From: Tritrichomonas musculus
Lineage: Eukaryota; Parabasalia; Tritrichomonadida; Tritrichomonadidae
DNA length: 64,000 bases
Assembly: GCA_039105265.1 (NCBI GenBank)
Contig: JAPFFF010000003.1
Coordinates: 6,696,001-6,760,000, forward strand
Reading direction: 5' to 3'
How positions within the stretch are numbered: position 1 is the stretch's first letter; every line of letters starts with the position of its first letter. The notes beneath the pieces were generated by a model. That model worked only from the letters and a program-made list of their open reading frames with translations. It did no database searches and had not been told where the DNA came from. The translations under genes were made by a program, and so were the position numbers. This document shows, piece after piece, positions 41,901 to 49,940 of this stretch.

Positions 41901-44092
41901 CGACTTCGTGCCATCATTCCAATTAGACAACAAACAGTTGCATCCGAAGGATGAATTCCATCTGATCTTCGAATAGCAATACTCAATTGTTGTATTTGGA
42001 CATTACTCACCGAGTAATGATTCGATGTAAATAACATTTGCGAGTAAAGCTGAAGGGTTTGATCTAAAAATTTGACAGATGGCCTAACAGCCAAATAATG
42101 AGTTGATGCCGTAATCAATGATTCAAATTTTAATGGCAAAAGACGATTGTGTAGACTTGAATCATTAACTGTTACTAATAAATCATATGCCACAGAATCG
42201 TGATTATCTTCATCATCCATTGATGAACAAACATCGATTATTCGACTAATGAAATCTAATGTTGGCGTCAAGATTTTACCAACATCGTTACCTTTGGATT
42301 TTGATAAGAATTGCTTAAGAACCATTGTTATTGGTTTTTGAAAAGATGGATCAAAGATTTGTGCTAAAAAGCCTTGCGTAAAAACTGAGGATGAAAAACA
42401 TCGTACTGCAACAGAAGTGTTCTCAAAAATTGAAAGAAGATATATTAAAATAGTTGATCTTGCTTGACTAATTTTTTGTAAGGTTTCAGCGTCACAATGA
42501 TGACTTAAATCACTAAGGTTGCTGATAACATGAATGACAGCTCCAAGAGACATCTCATTGGTCAAATAGTTAAGATCAAATTTTTCTAAATTAATATGTA
42601 TCCGCCCAATTACATCAGCAAATAAAAATGGATTACCTTCAATGTCCTTAAGTAATATTCCAATATAATTTGGGGCATGCTTAGCTAGAATTAAAAGAAC
42701 ACTTTTTCTAAGAAATGTGATAAGTTCAAAATCAAATTCAAAATTTTCTGCATTTTCATTTTGTTCTGATTTTTTTAAATATTCGTTTTTGTAAAATATT
42801 GAAATGCTTGGCATAAAAATTAATTTTCCTGTAATTATGTCAAACATTGATTTTTTGAATTCATAATGTTGAATTTTTTCTAATGCATAAATAAATGTGA
42901 TAAAGAATTGAAGGCTATAATCTTGATTGTTTTTCGATTGAAGTATTGTAATAAAACCGCTGAGGAATGAATTGACGTACTGTGGAAGAGCACTGCCAAA
43001 TAAAGAAAGTAAGAGTTGAAGTTTTGAAAAGTCACTTTCTCCTAAAAAGTCTTGGAAATCTTTTGAGGCTTGAAATTCTGAAATCGGAGGAGGATTTAAA
43101 TCTGATTGAAGACATTGGTTATAATTTGACGGAGTAAATTGCTGTTGATAAGCAAGATTTGCTTGCTTTTCAGCTTCAAAAATATTATCAATTGATAACG
43201 ATTTATTTTGATCAGTTGACATGAGCTTCGAATTATAAATTCGTGGAATATCATAAAATGCTTCTTCAAGTTGTGGATCAATACGAACTGTTGCTAACGC
43301 AGCAAAAAGAGACAAAGCATTTAAATCAAATTGTGCGAGTAAAGGAAGAAGTGAGTTTATTATTAATTCAAAATTCCACTCACGATAATTCGATGAAAAC
43401 TTGAAAACATTAAGAGACAGGCATTCAATTATTTTATTTGTAGAATCTGCTTGTTTTTCTTTTGTTAAAAAAGATATAATTGATGCAGCTATATCAAGCA
43501 ATTGAGGGTCTGGCCTTTCAAAAAGTGTTGGAATAATCCAAAACGGAAATTTCTTACTATTTCCATAACGAAAAAAGTGAGTTGAGACACTATCTAAGCA
43601 AAAATAATAGTAATCAAGATTCATTAAATTGTATGACAAAAGTATCACTTGTATTAATAATTCATATTCTCGAGTTAAATCAATATTAGTTCCATTCTCA
43701 GTTTTGTCCACACATGATAAGTTTGGGCAACTTAGCCAAAAAATAACATAAGAAAGTGGGAGAATATAAAAATTTGTATTTTGTAAATTCATTTTCTGAT
43801 CATTATCTTGAAAAAAATTAACTAATGATAAAAGAATATTAGAATCATATAAAAAAAGGGGATGAATATCTGAAAAAGCATCAGGAAAATGCATTCCTTT
43901 ATTTAATTTTGCTTTTACTTCTTGAAATTGCGGTTTTTCTATGCATGGTGATTTCCAAGAAATTGAATTTGTGGAATTTGTTTTTGGAATTTCCAGCGTG
44001 GTCTTTTTAGCTACAAAATTTGATAGAATCGATAAAATAATATTTCCATTTGTTGATTTGTAATTTGCTGGCCATGATAACCATCGTTTCAT
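35993..44092 (-). CDS. BEACH-domain protein (LYST/NBEA/WDFY family)
   Basis: A 2699-aa giant scaffold of the BEACH family, which acts in vesicle trafficking, lysosome size control and autophagy. From the N-terminus there is an armadillo-like helical region of ~900 residues, then a concanavalin-A-like lectin fold near 915-1075 (GFTFQFFLFVDV, WVRVTLII), and more helical repeat. The PH-like domain starts about 1850 (LPKGAFLCKHIKFTKEIDAI). The BEACH domain spans about 1965-2180 (LSNFDYLMILNIFSGRTFND, PIFPWVLSNY, LTPEFYSAPHFF, LNIWIDLVFGYISRGNRAQ). WD40 repeats occupy about 2430-2699. A Gln run lies near 2335 in the disordered Ser-rich linker between BEACH and WD40. The BEACH core is intact. Which subfamily it belongs to cannot be told by eye. 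No introns or frame breaks over 8.1 kb. Confidence 0.93.
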   Translation of the reverse strand: MKRWLSWPANYKSTNGNIILSILSNFVAKKTTLEIPKTNSTNSISWKSPCIEKPQFQEVKAKLNKGMHFPDAFSDIHPLFLYDSNILLSLVNFFQDNDQKMNLQNTNFYILPLSYVIFWLSCPNLSCVDKTENGTNIDLTREYELLIQVILLSYNLMNLDYYYFCLDSVSTHFFRYGNSKKFPFWIIPTLFERPDPQLLDIAASIISFLTKEKQADSTNKIIECLSLNVFKFSSNYREWNFELIINSLLPLLAQFDLNALSLFAALATVRIDPQLEEAFYDIPRIYNSKLMSTDQNKSLSIDNIFEAEKQANLAYQQQFTPSNYNQCLQSDLNPPPISEFQASKDFQDFLGESDFSKLQLLLSLFGSALPQYVNSFLSGFITILQSKNNQDYSLQFFITFIYALEKIQHYEFKKSMFDIITGKLIFMPSISIFYKNEYLKKSEQNENAENFEFDFELITFLRKSVLLILAKHAPNYIGILLKDIEGNPFLFADVIGRIHINLEKFDLNYLTNEMSLGAVIHVISNLSDLSHHCDAETLQKISQARSTILIYLLSIFENTSVAVRCFSSSVFTQGFLAQIFDPSFQKPITMVLKQFLSKSKGNDVGKILTPTLDFISRIIDVCSSMDDEDNHDSVAYDLLVTVNDSSLHNRLLPLKFESLITASTHYLAVRPSVKFLDQTLQLYSQMLFTSNHYSVSNVQIQQLSIAIRRSDGIHPSDATVCCLIGMMARSRSDNVNASFFVQEPKISILLFSIIQTKEDTLKYISLFYELCQYSAYNCIQCHRGELDLLLITMMRNYPNSFTFRGCQFDLIISKEDVIKYVFPLMFLIASYESSPQFCAGILSLMAPSIETVHQNLSLIDNQHNVKTNDFKINFPEFSSNIITQLSSVVTKIAQDPDISLQLGLPDRIITIEGLKSQDLEKGFTFQFFLFVDVNSAKISKMRPMILKISDGDKSEIQFYIQGSSIVCWINSFEDTTKNVKISSSKNSLFGVLYTNLPSCAWVRVTLIIQNFNNYSTISFALNNSIQSTFNLSLPTFSDKQLNLEIGGMVDPSSIDGEVEGDSQIETLAYIGAFRFFNEPITRNDLTDLSELGSRNLSSNDSLNSLFSYPPLEKKNNSNIVGQRIFKIEKIGQSFPIYEDIIDNLKNHHVLSLMVPFFLYCEKMPPHFLELFLDILYHVVENEEQFPFFPLIGQILTNKPKLTLTYGLYLKFFAFAENDDQLLVKSLIEHILLNVELWSIAESSQFIRIVSHWNQTLYPSFHNLVDQCFNFSALLAYTRIYLWYKPIEIELIRCSPGSIRPRDENLDIETCRSHYMKFLLSFVSTSPGKFTSKDAQTIISHCASCQDHQQVFSLLILFMNIINFNKLKLKIPETSSRLIYLQFKPQHEERFSTAYKVLYSLTSSNKLHIFTEVIISLMNKLFFTEKLFNECTKLIMKENCPCSYTLCIFIAMNLGKSQCEQMANILAEMSITTELSVLFKYNEKWCAWPLALLSELTKKENISNDSALKVISFLLNVLYADFSLDALDVVINTFDLFSFIFGSTFEEYSRVFFTKIATHFLSSENRDLKVEILNRCIKMLTLRVNDPPEMGLRVAFVNSPFYDSSIDINLNFENLNQFQSLEYIINDLTENLQDTINYNHDNIPNFYKFGIVLNTNNQPLFEDLYKITQNYIESLDSSNSMVVFWNQTYQLILNKKLNNEEKENLARLFSPYSLKAIVVNNKINLMIYKSILKSIEENRSESKSAIESPDPSEISIALNDIFNYSLKYQSTRDLKKMFRLSMQEDSFWDDSRYRLSAYSRSFISDSSYAQPFLKKVFSDSALFKSQFISKSSSLIFASLNNNNSDVKYSHLLKSGEKLPKGAFLCKHIKFTKEIDAIFKFSSKGDHLKIIKPSSCQRIDFINIKRIFIRWRFLRPNALEFYLKDGDSVLVDFTPIDANTVLSKFTTFNPQLVQTVSPQEFFDTTDFKKQWSEGHLSNFDYLMILNIFSGRTFNDPAMYPIFPWVLSNYTDPKKIQYRDLSRPIAVQNKEQMIIYFLSPSTPMLLSYFLSRVEPYASIPQKLKIKKLQLSDQPFKSMQATYEMATSEKIKNCWELTPEFYSAPHFFGKKLKSKDKLMNMYDGKAETQFELPSWASTEEEFIYLHRRELESPYVSKSLNIWIDLVFGYISRGNRAQRADNVFNDVMFTEPSSNKEDQAELEADLRKIGQLPALLFKKPHPQKTVFPRSQKFPPPQPIPLNIPRVKQNDEADKDDSSSSSNFGIISATIIEADYMTIHSFVYCSDGTVHKVRTDFIVSLNCMTSKIGNIKIGSGIDLSYNSVSDTIISPVSIVLSPQQLQQQQQQQIVSTANLNEYSDNSSISISNDSLDHLSISSLTLAKTSLITATAASSMPVFPSHLISLPPESRSNESAEILRKDDYTNIDYENDNSLLIQPRTSSIASSYSTPLPPTPGLFTLPTLVANNSNEIIICSILDGFIVVDNKKRVLYLAKERKITEYNNILVHSIICMASSEHLIAATCTNGEVFGWDDHSFEEKIHFCCVTSDIVTSLAISSKFGIIACGTSSGDLCVFSIYTHMLQFIVKLPAEPSRIIITPGWGFIVAESSQELFLISVTGKVIRRAKVDFVIAKWNSWSCERGLDFIVIADTKGQIRMSEAFYIKFDEVVFQSKTKILDMKYVVLTRGIVIISADGYARLIPKGLPQ

Positions 44093-44443
44093 GATTCTTC
44101 TAATTCCAACAAGTTTTTTTTTTTTCTTCAGAAAAATTCAATAATTTAAATTTTCGTATTTAAAAATTACACAACATTTTGATGCTATTGTTTATATATC
44201 TATTTTTATTTTAACATATAAATCTTAATCTTAAGATATGAAAACTTGTGCGACACTAATCAACAAAACTATCATACTGTAATTTAGGATATTGATGCAA
44301 ATAACATTTATATTTAAAACATAGACCTAATATAAAAATTGTTTTAATCGAATATCTAATAAAATAGAAAGAAAAAAGAGAAGTAAGAAAATATAATTTA
44401 ACAAAAAAAACTAAAAACAATATAAAATGGAATAAAAATAATG
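44093..44443. other. AT-rich spacer
   Basis: 351 bp between two minus-strand genes. Nothing recognisable. Confidence 0.45.
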
Positions 44444-45034
44444 TTATGGTCCAAAATAAAAAACATGATTTCGAGGATATGTTGTATTCTGTATTTCTTT
44501 TGGCAATTTCTTTACCAGTCTTGGTCCTGTTGTTGGCGCAACAAAAACTTCACCTCTTTTTGGTCGCGGCTTATTTAATCTTCTAAGGTATTCATCATCT
44601 CGTAGCTTAATATTTGTTGTTAATAAATCAATTTCTCGTTGATATTCCCATTGTCTTGATTTTTCTTGTGTTTTCCATGTTTTCTGTTGAATTTCTGATA
44701 TAACAGATCCTTTTCTACGATGAGCAGCAAGGAATGCACGCTTTGCACCCATAAAGTGATCAATAACATGCTTTTCATCATGAAGAATTGAAAATTGTTT
44801 TTGCTTTTTCTGAAAAATAGTTGTAGGTCGATTTGTATTTGCTGGCGAGTTTGGTTTATTTTTTTCGTTTCTGATTGCTGATGCTGATCTAGGATATCCT
44901 GTTGATTTTGGAGGAATATAAATAGCATTTGGTTTCCGCTCTCCTGGCAAAATTTCATCACCTCCTATTGGAGGAGCATGACTTGTTGACGATACAAAAT
45001 AATGTGAGTAAAATGAATCAGAATCTGTATTCAT
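44444..45034 (-). CDS. Unrecognised small basic protein
   Basis: A 196-aa protein I do not recognise. The N-terminal half is Pro/Ser/Asn-rich and probably disordered (EILPGERKPNAIYIPPKSTG). The middle (about 85-150) is a basic helical stretch (MGAKRAFLAAHRRKGSVISE) rich in Lys, Arg and Gln. The end is Pro-rich with a GPRLVKKLPKEI motif and finishes YPRNHVFYFGP. No signal peptide or membrane segment. It is transcribed divergently from the PRCC-like gene with only 73 bp between starts. Composition is like that of small flagellar or RNA-associated proteins, but no function is supported. It counts as a gene because of its length, coding composition and compact divergent arrangement. Confidence 0.7.
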   Translation of the reverse strand: MNTDSDSFYSHYFVSSTSHAPPIGGDEILPGERKPNAIYIPPKSTGYPRSASAIRNEKNKPNSPANTNRPTTIFQKKQKQFSILHDEKHVIDHFMGAKRAFLAAHRRKGSVISEIQQKTWKTQEKSRQWEYQREIDLLTTNIKLRDDEYLRRLNKPRPKRGEVFVAPTTGPRLVKKLPKEIQNTTYPRNHVFYFGP

Positions 45035-45107
45035 TAATTTTGTATTAAAATAACGTGTTTATAAAATTTGACCTTATAAATGACTTTTTAAGTTTAGAAA
45101 TTTATAA
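45035..45107. promoter_or_regulatory. Compact divergent promoter region (73 bp)
   Basis: The start codons of two divergent genes are only 73 bp apart, so this AT-rich interval must hold both core promoters. No individual motif could be assigned. Confidence 0.5.
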
Positions 45108-45563
45108 ATGTCTCTTCTTGATTATTTAGACGATTCTTCAAGTAGTGATGACGCCGTCGATTTTAAAGCCGAAGAAACACTCAAGAATGAGCTCAGAACA
45201 ATTAAAACTCAAGATTCTAAATTAAAATTGCCACCACCCAAAAAACCTTCAATTGCACCTCCTCCACCTGCTCCAATTGAAGTACCAAAAATTCAAGCTT
45301 CTGATATTAAACAAGAATCTGGCGAAGAAAAAGAAATTATTGAACTCAACTCTGAAGAATTCAAGAAATCTGGTGTTGAACTTGCAGAAAAAAACATGAT
45401 GATCAAAGATAGAACACAGTATAGCGGAGTTGGTTATGATAGGTCAAAATCACAGTTAACTTACCTTGCTGAGCTCGATCAACAAACAAATGGTGCTTTT
45501 GAACAGCAAATGAGAAGCATCTCACGTTCTTTAGTTGCAGCAAAAAAAATGTATGGATGGTAA
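45108..45563 (+). CDS. PRCC-like protein
   Basis: A 151-aa protein. The N-terminus is Ser/Asp-rich (LLDYLDDSSSSDD), followed by a Pro-rich segment (LPPPKKPSIAPPPPAPIE, about 44-62). The C-terminal ~40 residues (QLTYLAELDQQTNGAF, then SRSLVAAKKMYGW) resemble the conserved end of PRCC, where a QLTYLIHQA-type helix is followed by a terminal AKYGW. Human PRCC binds the mitotic checkpoint protein MAD2B and splicing factors. The acidic start and Pro-rich middle also fit that family, although the animal protein is about three times longer. The family call rests mainly on the last 40 residues. Confidence 0.65.
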   Translation: MSLLDYLDDSSSSDDAVDFKAEETLKNELRTIKTQDSKLKLPPPKKPSIAPPPPAPIEVPKIQASDIKQESGEEKEIIELNSEEFKKSGVELAEKNMMIKDRTQYSGVGYDRSKSQLTYLAELDQQTNGAFEQQMRSISRSLVAAKKMYGW

Positions 45564-45857
45564 TTATATTTTTTCGAGATTTTTTAGACTTTTTTTCTTT
45601 GAAGAGCATTTGAAGCCAAATATATTCACAATTTAATATGAATTTGAATTCAAGTTTGATTGAGTTTTATATATTTGATGTTTTATGATTTTTTTTTTTT
45701 TAATTTAATATCATCTTTTATTAAGGGAAAATGTTTTTATTAAAAATAAAAAGAATTTCATTTTATCACAAAAATTTTTAATTTTAACTGATTTCAAATT
45801 TGAACGTTAATTTTTACTTTTTGAGCAATTAGATTTTATTTCTAACATCTTAGTAAA
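45564..45857. other. AT-rich spacer
   Basis: 294 bp between two plus-strand genes, with T-rich tracts. No motif supported. Confidence 0.4.
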
Positions 45858-47177
45858 ATGTCCATATATGGACGTCGTTTTTCAATTATGCCGAACCTTT
45901 TCCTTCTTCAGAAGCCAAAACCAGAAGGTCCTGATATGTCTGTTGTCTATGACTTCAATAATAAAGACGATTTTAATGAAGAAGAAGGTACGTTATGGGA
46001 AACATATACAAAGTTATGCTACTCTCAAACGCCTCCAATTCCAGCTCTATCATTAATGCGACCAATTCTTTCAGGAGATAAGCAGGATGCTTTGTTTCCT
46101 CATCAACAAATATCTAATCATTTGCCAGTAATACTTAATTTACTAAAAAGGATGAAAGCAATTAATAACCTTGATTTAAGTGACAACTCACTTCGACCTG
46201 ATTGCGCTCAACCACTAATTGATTTTGTACAAGCTGATGAACAGTTATCTTCTTTGAACATTGCTGATAATCCTCTCATCGGTGCCAAAGCTATGACTGA
46301 ACTTCTTGACGGTATCAAAGAGAGCCTTTCTCTTGAAACTCTCATAATTTCTAATACTGGCTGTAATAAGCATGTCAGTACAGCAATTGCCCAAGTTATT
46401 GATGGATGCAAAGGTTTGTTGAAATTGGATATATCATGTTGTGATCTTCGTCAGAATGCGATCGAAATTGCTCAGATGCTTCCAAATAACCCAAAAATTA
46501 AATTATTAAATTTATCAAGAAATAGTCTTTACGTAGGTGGTCGTAGGTTTGCAACTCAGCTTGGAACAAATGTTGGAAAATGTGAAAGTTTAAAGAAATT
46601 AGATTTATCATATAATGCTCTCACATCAGAACAAGTAACTGTTCTAATGAAAGGTCTTGCTAATGCTCCTCATCTTTCGTCACTTAATTTAAGTAAGAAC
46701 TGCATTGATGAAACAGGAGGGAAGCCAATTGCGATTTTCCTTGGTAAAACAACATCTCTCAAATTCCTTGATATTTCCCAAAATCAACTTTTAAATGTTA
46801 CAGTAAATAAGATTCGTGGTCAACAGAAACTTGAAGAAGATCAAAAGAAACCAGGCGGAAAAGATAAAAAGAAATCTTCAGTTTACACGCCAGGTGTTTA
46901 TTGGATTGTTAATTATTTAATGAAAAATGGAGGATTGCCTCAAAAACCAATAAAGATACGAATGATTGGTTTGGTTGTTGATAAAGTTGAATGGGACCAA
47001 AAACTTGAAGCATTAAAAGAAACAAATTCAAATATAGAAATTATATATCAAGCCCCATGCAACTTATCATTCCACTTCACGAGACCAAATACTGCAATAC
47101 CTCCAGTGCCGCCTGCATTAAGTGCTTCAAGAAATTCTGCTAGAAGCCCCGCTACGGCAAGGAGGCAAAAGAAATAA
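45858..47177 (+). CDS. Leucine-rich-repeat protein (RNase-inhibitor type)
   Basis: A 439-aa protein with about seven leucine-rich repeats between residues ~95 and 320, of the 28-residue RNase-inhibitor type: NNLDLSDNSL, LSSLNIADNPL, LLKLDISCCDL, IKLLNLSRNSL, LKKLDLSYNAL, LSSLNLSKNCI, LKFLDISQNQL. A Lys-rich insert (KKPGGKDKKKSS) follows near 332-345. A C-terminal beta-like region and a Ser/Ala/Arg-rich basic tail end the protein. Such repeats form a curved interaction surface. Related proteins occur in axonemal regulatory complexes and as RanGAP-like factors, but nothing here decides between these. There is no signal peptide, unlike the BspA-type LRR proteins common in trichomonads. Confidence 0.88.
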   Translation: MSIYGRRFSIMPNLFLLQKPKPEGPDMSVVYDFNNKDDFNEEEGTLWETYTKLCYSQTPPIPALSLMRPILSGDKQDALFPHQQISNHLPVILNLLKRMKAINNLDLSDNSLRPDCAQPLIDFVQADEQLSSLNIADNPLIGAKAMTELLDGIKESLSLETLIISNTGCNKHVSTAIAQVIDGCKGLLKLDISCCDLRQNAIEIAQMLPNNPKIKLLNLSRNSLYVGGRRFATQLGTNVGKCESLKKLDLSYNALTSEQVTVLMKGLANAPHLSSLNLSKNCIDETGGKPIAIFLGKTTSLKFLDISQNQLLNVTVNKIRGQQKLEEDQKKPGGKDKKKSSVYTPGVYWIVNYLMKNGGLPQKPIKIRMIGLVVDKVEWDQKLEALKETNSNIEIIYQAPCNLSFHFTRPNTAIPPVPPALSASRNSARSPATARRQKK

Positions 47178-47422
47178 TTATGAAATGATTTGTTATCAAA
47201 GATTATTTTAGTCTTTCATTATGTGAATATAAAAAATTAAAATAATATTTTATGAATATATAGAATATTTTTTATAAAGCATTTTTTTATGTTAAACAGA
47301 TAATTCATCTTTATATAGAGCTTTCATTTTTTTTTTTTTTTTTTTTTGAGATTTTTCTAACCAATCTATATTAGCCTTTGAAATTTAAAAATGGTCAAAT
47401 ACTAACCAAACTCATAATAAAG
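47178..47422. other. Spacer with T run and possible upstream ORF
   Basis: 245 bp with a 20-base-class T run around 47329-47347. A 4-codon ATG...TAA frame lies at 47391-47405 ahead of the OSTC start. Nothing else. Confidence 0.4.
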
Positions 47423-47890
47423 ATGGGATTATCTGAAATTTTGATGAAACCATTTCAAAAATGGTTTAATCCTCCAATTATCAACACTCCTTTCTCAACA
47501 ATTACATTACCGCCGTCATTTATTACGATTTCTCTTTTAATTACATCTTTCTTTATTATATGTAGTGGAATTATATTTTGCTATGTTCGAAATATGCCAA
47601 TGGTTGGTGCAATTCGCCGCCATGATGGCAGTGTTTCCGTTTCTTGGATCGACCTTGGAAGTCTTTCAAATCAGTTTCTTGCAGAAGGAATGATTGCCTC
47701 ATTATTATTCACAATTTCTGCATGCTCTATAATTGCATCTTTATACATTATTCAATGCAAAGAACCGCTTTCAGAAATACAAAAAATTTTAAAGGTTTAT
47801 GGATATTCTTCACCATTTTGGTGTTTCTGTTCATTTTTGATTTTCCGAGCCAAAATACCATCATTCTTCCCAATGTTCCATGCTCGTTAA
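47423..47890 (+). CDS. OSTC: Oligosaccharyltransferase subunit OSTC/DC2-like
   Basis: Small ER membrane subunit of the oligosaccharyltransferase complex. In animals OSTC/DC2 tethers STT3A-type enzyme to the translocon for co-translational N-glycosylation. I use the ATG at 47423 (155 aa): the frame is open further upstream but only through a TTG. Three membrane segments are visible: about 38-54 (SLLITSFFIICSGIIFCYV), 88-108 (EGMIASLLFTISACSIIASL) and 123-140. The layout N-terminal IINTPFSTITLPPSF, then MPMVGAIRRHDG, then FLAEGMIASLLFT parallels human OSTC (PPSVG, YIMEGLASSFLFT). Length agrees with OSTC (149 aa in human). Good match in both motif order and topology. Confidence 0.8.
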   Translation: MGLSEILMKPFQKWFNPPIINTPFSTITLPPSFITISLLITSFFIICSGIIFCYVRNMPMVGAIRRHDGSVSVSWIDLGSLSNQFLAEGMIASLLFTISACSIIASLYIIQCKEPLSEIQKILKVYGYSSPFWCFCSFLIFRAKIPSFFPMFHAR

Positions 47891-48365
47891 ATCCAAAATT
47901 AAATAACACTGAATTATTATCAATTATATTTCTTATTTTGCGTTTACATAACGATTTTAAAACCTTTATTATATAATAGCTCTTTAATAAAAATAATGTT
48001 TTCAATACATACTATGATTTTTATTTATCAAATAATGAATCAATTTATGCAAAATTTATGAACTTGTTTTCTGGCACCTTTTCGAAATCATATTTAAATG
48101 CACTTTATATGAATGATTCCAGCCACTTATTTTTATTTATTGATTGATTGAATTTATTTTGAGGATCGTATTGTAATTAAGAAGGATATATATTTATATT
48201 TCATTAGTATCATATATTGGTTACAATTTACTATGTCTGTCAGTGACTAATATGTTTGCCATTTGCAGAATCTTTGAAATGAATGCAATTTCAATCTTTT
48301 TCAAAAGAAATTTAAATTCAATGACATCATTGAATTTAAATTCATGCCATTCAATAAATTTTTAA
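47891..48365. other. Spacer with perfect palindrome
   Basis: 475 bp between two plus-strand genes. Its one notable structure is the 34-bp palindrome at 48309-48342, listed separately. Confidence 0.5.
48309..48342 (+). promoter_or_regulatory. Perfect 16-bp palindrome near a start codon
   Basis: Left arm AATTTAAATTCAATGA (48309-48324) and right arm TCATTGAATTTAAATT (48327-48342) are exact reverse complements with a 2-base spacer. The palindrome ends 23 bases before the ATG of the Sel1/UBR-box gene. It could be a dimer-binding operator or a leader hairpin. Length and perfection make chance unlikely even in AT-rich DNA. Confidence 0.5.
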
Positions 48366-49523
48366 ATGACGAATGAATTACTACAGTACGCCATTTCTAA
48401 AATGAAAGATGAGAATTACGAAGAAGCTAATCGAGTTCTTTCTGAGCTATCTGATGGTGGAAATATTTCGGCTATGGTTATGTTTGCAACTAACATTTAT
48501 TATGGATCAGGTATAGAGAAAAATCGTAAAAGAGCTTATGATATATTAAATTCAGCAATTGAATTTAGCAATGACGTTTCTGTTATCGAAAAAAGTTGTA
48601 GTTTAAGGTTTAAGGATCTTGAAATTTTTTCTCCAGAAATAAGTGAAGAAGAAAGAAACGAATTAATAGAAAGAACATTTAATCTTCTTCAATTTGCGCC
48701 AATGTATGGATCAACCCATCCTTTTGTTTTTATGAATTTAGGTACTTGTAATGAATCTGGATATGGTACGAATATTGATTTAAATATGGCACAAAAATAC
48801 TATTCGCAATCATTAGAATATTGCTTAAAAAAAAGAGGTTTTGAAAATACAAAAATTAAAATTTCATTCAAGTTAGGAAGATTGCAATTAAATGACATAA
48901 ACAAGTTGAGTGAAGGAGCTAAAAATATAATTTACTCTGCAAATAGTGGATTATTAGAATCATTTGTATATGCAGGAAGATTATTTTATGAAGGTAAAAT
49001 AATACCAAAAGATGATTCAAAAGCATTCCATTTTTTAAATGAAGCTGCAAAAAAAGGAATTATTGAAGCTCAATATTATTTAGGAGAAATAATCGAAAAA
49101 GGAATTCCGAATGTTGTAGGAAAAAACATGGAAAAAGCAATCGAACTATATTTTTCTGTTGCTCTTTCCCTATTAGGACGTAAAAGCGTTATATTAGAAT
49201 CACTACCGAAAGTTGCAACGACACCAGAAAATTTTATTCCAATTGACCAAAAATCAATTGAAAAATTGAAAATATATTCGCCTGAAAAGATCATTTTACT
49301 TGAACAATATAAGAAATTGCAATCAAAGGATGAAGATTGCACATTTAATTTTACACATGATAATATGGTTTACCAGCATTTTTATTCATGCTATAGTCGT
49401 CCTGATTTAATATTGAATAGTGGGATTTGTTCTAATTGCATGAAAAAATGTTACGATGATTGTTGTATAATTGATAAAGGTGTTTGTCATTGTTTTTGTG
49501 ATTGTCAATGCTCAAAGCATTGA
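48366..49523 (+). CDS. Sel1-repeat protein with C-terminal UBR-box-like zinc cluster
   Basis: A 385-aa protein. Residues ~5-290 hold five or six Sel1-like repeats (AMVMFATNIYYGSGIEKNRK, KLGRLQLND, SFVYAGRLFYEGKIIPKDDS, AQYYLGEIIEKG). The last ~65 residues are Cys-rich: CTFNFTHDNMVYQHFYSCY, GICSNCMKKC, then CHCFCDCQCSKH. This order matches the UBR box (CTF..T, QHWYxC, GxCxxCxxxCHxxH, FFCDCG), the domain of N-recognin E3 ligases that binds destabilising N-terminal residues. Some canonical ligands differ: the CHxxH histidines are Tyr and Cys. The second Cys of the QHxYxCxxC motif is Arg. Extra cysteines may substitute. No RING or other E3 domain is present, so it may be an adaptor. A (TA)n tract follows the gene. 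Confidence 0.75.
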   Translation: MTNELLQYAISKMKDENYEEANRVLSELSDGGNISAMVMFATNIYYGSGIEKNRKRAYDILNSAIEFSNDVSVIEKSCSLRFKDLEIFSPEISEEERNELIERTFNLLQFAPMYGSTHPFVFMNLGTCNESGYGTNIDLNMAQKYYSQSLEYCLKKRGFENTKIKISFKLGRLQLNDINKLSEGAKNIIYSANSGLLESFVYAGRLFYEGKIIPKDDSKAFHFLNEAAKKGIIEAQYYLGEIIEKGIPNVVGKNMEKAIELYFSVALSLLGRKSVILESLPKVATTPENFIPIDQKSIEKLKIYSPEKIILLEQYKKLQSKDEDCTFNFTHDNMVYQHFYSCYSRPDLILNSGICSNCMKKCYDDCCIIDKGVCHCFCDCQCSKH

Positions 49524-49940
49524 TTGTTATTAATTTGATTTCTATTATTAATAAATTCCATGAAATTATATATATATATATATATATTGCTTTATTAACG
49601 TTAACGTACTTATATTACATATGAGCTCGTTTGCATAAATAATAAACTTTATCGTACATGAATCATTAATAATAATAAATAAATAATACACTTTTTGAAA
49701 ATGTATTCAATTTTTTGAGAGGGTATTTGTTACAATGGTTTCAAAAAAATAAAAATTTTTGTGATAAATAAATATCAACATTTAAACAAGATAATTTAGA
49801 AAAAAAAAAATCTATAAATATCAGTTTTAAATAAGTAAATATCCGTAAAATAGCTATTATAGAAAGAATCTCTAATAAAATAATAGATATTATCAATCTA
49901 TTTATAACTATATAACTATATAAATATTGGCTTAATGGTT
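49524..49940. other. Convergent spacer with (TA)n microsatellite
   Basis: 417 bp between the Sel1/UBR gene and the second Myb gene. It includes a TA repeat of about ten units (49567-49587). No gene seen. Confidence 0.5.
49567..49587. repeat. (TA)n microsatellite
   Basis: An uninterrupted alternating TA run of 21 bases. Confidence 0.9.

Noticed and set aside
47378-47422. Upstream extension of the OSTC-like frame
   Set aside because: It would have to start at TTG. The ATG at 47423 gives a product of normal OSTC length, and the upstream residues add nothing conserved.
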